Assembly (NCBI RefSeq): GCF_951230155.1
Contig: NZ_CATNVD010000013.1
Span: forward strand, 62,001 to 126,000
Direction: 5' to 3'
Source of the DNA: Parablautia sp. Marseille-Q6255
GTDB taxonomy: Bacteria; Bacillota; Clostridia; Lachnospirales; Lachnospiraceae
Length of the DNA: 64,000 nt
In this document: positions 59,208 through 64,000 of the stretch, in pieces
How the letters are laid out: the number at the start of each line of letters is the position of its first letter
Numbering within the stretch: the stretch's first letter is position 1
Notes under the pieces: generated by a model
The model's database searches: none
What the model was told of the DNA's origin: nothing
Seen by the model: the letters and a program-made list of their open reading frames with translations, nothing else
Made by a program: the position numbers and the translations under genes

Positions 59208-60593
59208 TTACTTTCCCTCCTTAATCGCCTTGATTCTTGCTTTCAGACTCTGCATCACCCAATTCTGTACGTCGTCTTTTCTGGCAAGAGCCTGCATCAC
59301 ATCTTCATCACGTGTGCCGGTACACACGAGATGGTGAACGATGACTTTCTGTGTCTGACCCTGTCTGTGCAGACGCTTATTCGCCTGTGTATACAACTCA
59401 TAGTTCCATGTGAGCCCAAACCAGATCACATGATTTCCGCCTTGCTGCAGGTTCAGTCCATAGGCACTGCTTGCCGGATGTGTAAGCAGGACATCGATCT
59501 GTCCTGCGTTCCAGTCGTCCTCGTCCTGCGTTGTTTTTAACTCTCGGATCCTTAGTCCTGTCTTCTTAAGTGCTTCCAGTATCCGCTCTTTGTCATGCTG
59601 GAAATTATAAAACACAAGTGCCGGTTTTCCCCGTAGGGATTCGATCAGTTCAAGTAGTGCCTCGATCTTACAGTTATGCACCTCATGTACCTGACGGTCC
59701 TCGTCATACACAGCGCCATTTGACAGCTGCAGCAGTTTATTGGACAGTGCAGCTGCACTCGTCACACTGATCTCCTCTTCGTCTTCCGGCAGCTCCAGCA
59801 CCATCTTCCGTTCCAACTCACGGTAGGCCTTTCCTGCTTTCGTATCCAAGACAACTGGGATCTCATGAAACGTCAGATCCGGAAGTTGCAGGTAATCTTC
59901 CGCCTTCATGCTGATACAGATATCCGAAATCCGTGACAGGATACTGTCCTCACTTCCCGGTTTTGCTTTATAGTCGTACACCATGCCATCTGCCCCGCGG
60001 CGCCCCGGATCAAAATACCGCTCCCGAAAATGCGTGTACCGCTTACCCAGACGCTCGCCTCCGTCCAGAAGATAGACCTGCGCCCACAAATCTGAAAGTC
60101 CGTTCGGAGACGGCGTGCCGGTGAGTTCAACCAGCCGTGTGATCTTTCCGGAGATTCCGGCGAGCGATTTGAAACGTTTCGATGTATGGCTTTTAAAACT
60201 GCTGCTCTCATCAATCACGACCATGTCAAACGGCCAGTCGTTCCGGTAGTAATCCACCAGCCAGCAGACATTCTCTCGGTTTGTGATGTAAATGTCTGCT
60301 GGCGTGTTCAGCGCCCTGATTCGCTTCGCCTGACTTCCAAGCACCTGCGAGACACGCAGGATCTTCGTATGCTCCCACTTGTCTTTTTCTTTCATCCATG
60401 TCCCCTCTGCCACTTTCTTTGGCGCGATCACCAACACGCGGCGCACTTGGAAGCGATTGTATTTCAGCTCTCGGATCGCGGTCAGCGTTGTCACTGTCTT
60501 GCCTAAACCCATATCGAGATAAAGCCCCAGTTTGTTGATTTCAAGAATCTTGTCAATACAGTGTTGCTGATAAGCGTGAGGTGTAAATATCAT
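59208..60593 (-). CDS. SNF2-family DEAD-like helicase/translocase
   Basis: 461 residues: LYLDMGLGKTVTTLTAIREL (Walker A), VLVIAPKKVAEGTW, VVIDESSSFKSH (motif II), LTGTPSPNGLSDLWAQ (III), and C-terminal SSAYGLNLQQGGNHVIWFGL and RLHRQGQTQKVIVHHLV (V and VI). Compact phage SNF2 proteins sit in replication modules with a VRR-NUC nuclease, as here. AAAGGAG precedes the ATG. Confidence 0.93.
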   Translation of the reverse strand: MIFTPHAYQQHCIDKILEINKLGLYLDMGLGKTVTTLTAIRELKYNRFQVRRVLVIAPKKVAEGTWMKEKDKWEHTKILRVSQVLGSQAKRIRALNTPADIYITNRENVCWLVDYYRNDWPFDMVVIDESSSFKSHTSKRFKSLAGISGKITRLVELTGTPSPNGLSDLWAQVYLLDGGERLGKRYTHFRERYFDPGRRGADGMVYDYKAKPGSEDSILSRISDICISMKAEDYLQLPDLTFHEIPVVLDTKAGKAYRELERKMVLELPEDEEEISVTSAAALSNKLLQLSNGAVYDEDRQVHEVHNCKIEALLELIESLRGKPALVFYNFQHDKERILEALKKTGLRIRELKTTQDEDDWNAGQIDVLLTHPASSAYGLNLQQGGNHVIWFGLTWNYELYTQANKRLHRQGQTQKVIVHHLVCTGTRDEDVMQALARKDDVQNWVMQSLKARIKAIKEGK

Positions 60594-60608
60594 TGCCCAT
60601 CGCTCCTT

Positions 60609-60929
60609 TCACAGATCGTACCTCGTGGCAATCCGGGATGCTGTATCCCAAAAGCCCTGATCCTCAAAGAACTCTTTTAACCCTGCGATTCCTCGGATAA
60701 CCCGGGTGTATTGTCCCAGATCATCCAGCCGTTTCAGCTGCACCCCTTGCAGCACACTCAGCCTGCCGGTATCTGTTTTCAGTTCGACGAAGATCGGACG
60801 CCCGTCTGGAAATATTACGATGCGATCCGGAACACCGTCATTTCCTGGACTTACGAACTTGTACGCCCTGCCGCCCAGCTTCCGTACCTCATCTACGAGG
60901 ATCTTCTCGATCTCTTTTTCTTTCATCAT
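60609..60929 (-). CDS. VRR-NUC domain nuclease
   Basis: 106 residues: EKILVDEVRKLGGRAYKFVS, PGNDGVPDRIVI, GRPIFVELKTDTG. This is the PD-(D/E)xK-type VRR-NUC fold (Asp, then E-x-K), a structure-specific nuclease in phage replication or recombination. Paired ATGs occur at 60929 and 60926 after AGGAGGGG; the longer frame upstream is unlikely. Confidence 0.9.
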   Translation of the reverse strand: MMKEKEIEKILVDEVRKLGGRAYKFVSPGNDGVPDRIVIFPDGRPIFVELKTDTGRLSVLQGVQLKRLDDLGQYTRVIRGIAGLKEFFEDQGFWDTASRIATRYDL

Positions 60930-61046
60930 GTCCCCTCCTGCCATCTACAACTCTCACACACGCGTGTATGTATTACCCGTATTATGTGCCGTATGTAATA
61001 TTAGGCGTATTTATTATTATTTATTTTTTCTTTTATATGTAAAGTT

Positions 61047-61203
61047 TGTAGACATTGTAGACATATATAGGTTTTTATTGAATTTATGCGGTTTTGCAGT
61101 GTCTACACAGTCTGTAGATTTATGTAGACTCTGTATACAACCTATTTTTTAGCAGTCTACAACGACTACAAAGTTTTTCAGTTTGTATTTATTCTATGTA
61201 GAC
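61047..61203. repeat. Cluster of TGTAGAC/GTCTACA motifs in an AT-rich intergenic region (possible origin iterons)
   Basis: Exact copies at 61047, 61056, 61101 (inverted), 61123, 61155 (inverted) and 61197; one-base variants at 61113, 61132 and 61164. The host segment 60945-61193 is about 250 bases without a gene, AT-rich, between the primase-helicase and nuclease genes. It is the largest gene-free stretch of the phage replication block. Confidence 0.65.
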
Positions 61204-63611
61204 ACTGCTTTGAACCCCCGTTGCATTCCGTACGGTCCATGCCGTCCCGGGCTTTTTTCCCGTTCCCACCCGGGAAGTCCCTGCAGGATACCGTTGATCT
61301 CCATACTGTCACGACGCTGCATGTATCTTGGATCACTGCCGAAGCATTCTGCCCATACCGCCATTGCGCAGATCCGATCCCGCCGCACAAGCTTCTGGCC
61401 GCTTCCTGTCCTTGCATTTCCGTTTAAGAACATACGCCGTTCACTCAGGCTCAATGATTCCCAGTTATCTGGAACTTCACGCTCAAGAAATGATTTAACC
61501 AGTCCCTCTTTCCCGTTCGTTTCTTTGTGGGATTCCTGTGCCTCCGCTGCCATACGTTCGATCTCTTTTGGCAGGTACAGTTCTTCTCCCATCTGCCAGT
61601 AAAAATAAGCTTCTGCCCATATCTGGTCGACTTCTTCTGGCAGCTGCTTCCACACAGATTTCTTTGCCGGATGCTCGCCAACATCCACCGGCCAGAAGCG
61701 CCGGTTCCCCGTCGTGTCTTTTAGGAACTCCGTGTCATTGCTTGTCCCGAAGAACACGCAGCGCCGCGGATACTTATCCGTCCGACGGCCGTATGCCGCG
61801 CGGTAGATATCATCCGTCTTGCTCAAAAACTGTTTGATGACCTGCGTCTCCTGCTTCGTAAAAGCCGAAAGCTCCCCGACCTCGTTGATCCAGGTGCCCT
61901 GTATCAGCTCCGCCGCCTCCTTACCTTCAAACGTTGTCAGCGAATCAGAGAACCATTCTTTCCCCAGAATGCGCAGAAAGGTGCTCTTTCCGATCCCCTG
62001 CGGTCCGGTAAAGATCGGCATATAGTCGAATTTTACGCCGCCGGTTACCGCACGCGCTACTGCAGCACACAATGACTTCCGCATAACCGCCCGTGTATAA
62101 GCCGTGTCTTCCGCACCGAGATAATCCGCAAGAAGCGCGTCGAGCCGCCGCACGCCGTCCCACGTAAGCCCTTCCAGATAACGTTTCACGTCATTGATCC
62201 GGTTCTGGCTGCTGACGATCAGAAGGGCATTATCCAGTTTCTCCTTCCCTGTCAACTGATAAAAAGTCTCCATATACCGGTAGTACCCCGCATCGTCCAC
62301 ATCCTGCCAGCGGCGCCGGATATCCCGTTTATCCCACGGGAGCTTGCCAAGTACCATGCCGCAGCTTGCAAACTCATCCGTCACGATCCTTCCCGCAAGC
62401 AAAGGATCGTGCTCGAGGACCAGCACCGCGTTATTGATTGTTTTCTCTATCTTCCCGCTACTGTCAGTCGTAAGACGTGTAATCCACGCCATATCGTAGC
62501 CGTCTTCCGTTAGCATGTTTCCGGTTGTTTCATCTGTTCGAAATGCTTCCTTCGCCTGTTCTACCCTCTCCTTCGCTATAAGCTTCGCGACTTCCTTATC
62601 TCCGGACGCCAGGCGGCTCATAGCCACGAATGACGGCAGCTTACTAACCGGCGTACCATCCTTCGCTTCTGTATCCTGATCGCCAAACTTATGCAGTCGG
62701 ATCAGGTCAAACGCATTCACAAGCTGCCCCGAGCAGGGATCTGTTGCATGGTGCGAATACAGGAACCGGTCTCCGTCATAGACTACAGCTCCGCCGCTCG
62801 TAGAGCCCCCTGTGAACGTGTAACGCCCCGGTACAGCCGTCTCCTCATACATTCCCGGTATAAACTGTTCCATCGCCTGCGTGACGCTATACGTCCGGCA
62901 GAATGCGCCGATAATACCACGTTTTGTGGTCGGATCTTCCTGCTTTGCCAGCCTGCGGCGTTCCATCGCCTCAACTCCCGGAACCTGCGGCCACTGCGTC
63001 ACGTCCTGCCAGTCCCCATACATCGCAAGGACGCCGTCCAGACTCCCGAACGGTTTATCATACACACGAAAAATGAACTCTGCGTCCCGGCTGCAGCTTG
63101 CCCAGTACATAAGCCGTGTTGCCTCGAACGTCGTCGGGTCACAGAACTCCATACCGATCAGTGACGCCAGCTTGCGCGCCGCAGGCTCGTATTCGTCCGC
63201 CGTCGCTGTCCGATCAAGGGGCAGGACGATCCGCAGACGCGGCGTATAGCCGGAATGCTTGCGCGTACTGTACACGACTGCGGCACATCCAAGCCCATCC
63301 ACCCGTCTCAGGATATCATCCGTCTTTCCTGCCGGTATGTTGTCAAGGTCAAGCGTAATAAGATCCCTGCCTTCCACGCAGCCGGCTTTCCGCCGGTCCT
63401 GCGTAAATGTACCACCCACAAATCCGCCCACGTCCTTGAGCTCTGCCTGTTGTGCCTTCGGCATCTTCAGGTATTCCTCGTACGTTTCCGTTCCACGCAC
63501 CGGTGTTTTTAATTTTTCGGTAAATTCAGACCAGAGGATCTCACTTTTCGGCCAGTGGGTTACCTTCCGGCTTCCCCCTGTGCTGATCTTCAGCATTCTG
63601 TTATACTGCAT
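61194..63611 (-). CDS. VapE-family primase-helicase
   Basis: 805 residues. An N-terminal primase-polymerase-like domain (RDLITLDLDNIPAG, YSTRKHSGYTPRLRIVLPLD, ATRLMYWASCSRD) leads to a C-terminal virulence-associated E helicase domain with Walker A FTGPQGIGKSTFLRILG, Walker B-like TWINEVGELSAF, SKTDDIYRAAYGR and GTSNDTEFLKDTTGNRRFWP. It primes and unwinds phage DNA. Shine-Dalgarno AGGAGG. Iteron-like repeats begin at its 3' end. Confidence 0.93.
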   Translation of the reverse strand: MQYNRMLKISTGGSRKVTHWPKSEILWSEFTEKLKTPVRGTETYEEYLKMPKAQQAELKDVGGFVGGTFTQDRRKAGCVEGRDLITLDLDNIPAGKTDDILRRVDGLGCAAVVYSTRKHSGYTPRLRIVLPLDRTATADEYEPAARKLASLIGMEFCDPTTFEATRLMYWASCSRDAEFIFRVYDKPFGSLDGVLAMYGDWQDVTQWPQVPGVEAMERRRLAKQEDPTTKRGIIGAFCRTYSVTQAMEQFIPGMYEETAVPGRYTFTGGSTSGGAVVYDGDRFLYSHHATDPCSGQLVNAFDLIRLHKFGDQDTEAKDGTPVSKLPSFVAMSRLASGDKEVAKLIAKERVEQAKEAFRTDETTGNMLTEDGYDMAWITRLTTDSSGKIEKTINNAVLVLEHDPLLAGRIVTDEFASCGMVLGKLPWDKRDIRRRWQDVDDAGYYRYMETFYQLTGKEKLDNALLIVSSQNRINDVKRYLEGLTWDGVRRLDALLADYLGAEDTAYTRAVMRKSLCAAVARAVTGGVKFDYMPIFTGPQGIGKSTFLRILGKEWFSDSLTTFEGKEAAELIQGTWINEVGELSAFTKQETQVIKQFLSKTDDIYRAAYGRRTDKYPRRCVFFGTSNDTEFLKDTTGNRRFWPVDVGEHPAKKSVWKQLPEEVDQIWAEAYFYWQMGEELYLPKEIERMAAEAQESHKETNGKEGLVKSFLEREVPDNWESLSLSERRMFLNGNARTGSGQKLVRRDRICAMAVWAECFGSDPRYMQRRDSMEINGILQGLPGWEREKSPGRHGPYGMQRGFKAVST

Positions 63612-63622
63612 TTCCCGTCCTC

Positions 63623-64000
63623 CTAATCCTTCATATAATAGTCACATTCAAAACCTGCGCCTTTTAATATCAGACCCGGTGCCCAGTCTATCGGTTCCGC
63701 CATCAGATCACAGATCTCGCCTACCGTGGTCTCCTGTGGTGCGTCGATGATCACTTCGTCATGCACGTGAAAGACAACCTGCAGTCCGCGTGCGTCGATC
63801 CGGCGCAGCGTCTCCGCCAGACAGTCCCTCGCGATCGCCTGTACGATATTCTCCGTCATTTTCCCGCCATATGTGGAGTCTATCTCCCACTTACGCGTCT
63901 GTTGACCGACAGTGTAATAATGCAGCGCCAGTTTTCCGAATCGGTTTTCCTGCAAAAATGGTCTCGGGTAAAATAATTTTCGACCAGATGGTAGCTGCAC
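63623..64000 (-). CDS. Phage DNA polymerase I (family A), C-terminal part
   Basis: At least 125 residues at the right edge: STYGGKMTENIVQAIARDCL and the palm motif VVFHVHDEVIIDAP identify the family A polymerase (motif C HDE). The N-terminal part lies outside the window. Eleven bases upstream of the VapE gene. Confidence 0.93.
   Translation of the reverse strand: MQLPSGRKLFYPRPFLQENRFGKLALHYYTVGQQTRKWEIDSTYGGKMTENIVQAIARDCLAETLRRIDARGLQVVFHVHDEVIIDAPQETTVGEICDLMAEPIDWAPGLILKGAGFECDYYMKD

Larger units (their letters stand above)
32786..64000. mobile_element. Siphovirus-type prophage (left part; continues past the right edge)
   Basis: Starts at the cotJC break and runs to the window end with almost all genes on the minus strand: replication (64-59 kb), late regulator and tRNA (58-57 kb), cassette genes (57-55 kb), packaging, head, tail (55-37 kb), lysis (37-34.6 kb) and an immunity-like module (34.5-33 kb). 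No integrase or excisionase is present here; by gene order they should lie at the far end. The large terminase gene is damaged, so the element may be packaging-defective. Confidence 0.92.

Noticed and set aside
61047-61203. CRISPR or mobile-element terminal repeats at the TGTAGAC cluster
   Set aside because: Heptamers with irregular spacing and mixed orientation; no repeat-spacer structure and no transposase nearby.

Overview
The window reads as chromosome of an anaerobic, endospore-forming Firmicute, most likely a Lachnospiraceae-type Clostridium. Reasons: a CbiK-type cobaltochelatase sits inside the tetrapyrrole operon, the gene complement is Gram-positive (LTA-synthase-like enzyme, LysM protein, SEDS protein, LuxS), Shine-Dalgarno sites are strong, and there is a cotJ spore-coat operon. 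The right half (about 32.8 kb to the end) is a siphovirus-type prophage that continues past the right edge.

Chromosomal part, 1-32.8 kb. A minus-strand operon cbiK-hemA-hemC-cobA/hemD-hemB-hemL (6.7 kb down to the left edge) makes uroporphyrinogen III and precorrin-2 and can insert cobalt. It is followed by tRNA-Leu(CAA), lysA, a two-gene envelope operon (protease-dead rhomboid-like protein plus LTA-synthase-like enzyme), a small LysM protein, aroC, a lactonase-fold protein, an RluD-type pseudouridine synthase, trpS and luxS. Then come a MacB/FtsX-type ABC exporter and a translationally coupled cluster (GH13-like protein, DUF5662, response regulator, histidine kinase) with exonuclease III upstream. 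After these are a DUF1292 protein, an ADP-ribosyltransferase-like protein, a UvrD-type helicase, gltX and a SEDS (FtsW/RodA) gene. The block ends with cotJA, a cotJB carrying a long MPRCN-repeat N-terminus, and a cotJC cut off after 32 native codons.

Prophage part, 32.8-64 kb. The break in cotJC is the left prophage junction. Almost all phage genes are on the minus strand, so the usual order is read from right to left: DNA polymerase I, primase-helicase (VapE), an iteron-like AT-rich segment, VRR-NUC nuclease, SNF2 helicase, small genes, an ArpU/RinA-like late regulator, a structured intergenic RNA candidate and tRNA-Ile(UAU). Next are an AT-rich two-gene cassette with a putative LexA box in its promoter, terS, a damaged terL, portal, a MuF-like minor head protein fused to an ADP-ribosyltransferase domain, scaffold, capsid, connectors, tail genes with a frameshifted chaperone pair, tape measure, tail tip, holin and a three-enzyme endolysin. 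At the left end lies an Arc-like ribbon-helix-helix gene, an ant antirepressor gene and, between them on the opposite strand, a predicted RNA of about 68 nt. That arrangement resembles the arc-sar-ant region of phage P22. No integrase lies in the window; it is expected beyond the right edge.

Main ideas to test: (1) the prophage is an intervening element in a sporulation gene, comparable with skin in sigK, and could restore cotJC by excision; (2) the RHH/antisense-RNA/ant module is a Gram-positive analogue of P22 immI; (3) the terminase large subunit is broken (two divergent N-termini and a frameshift), so the element may be packaging-defective; (4) the LexA-box cassette may be a two-component exclusion or abortive-infection system.
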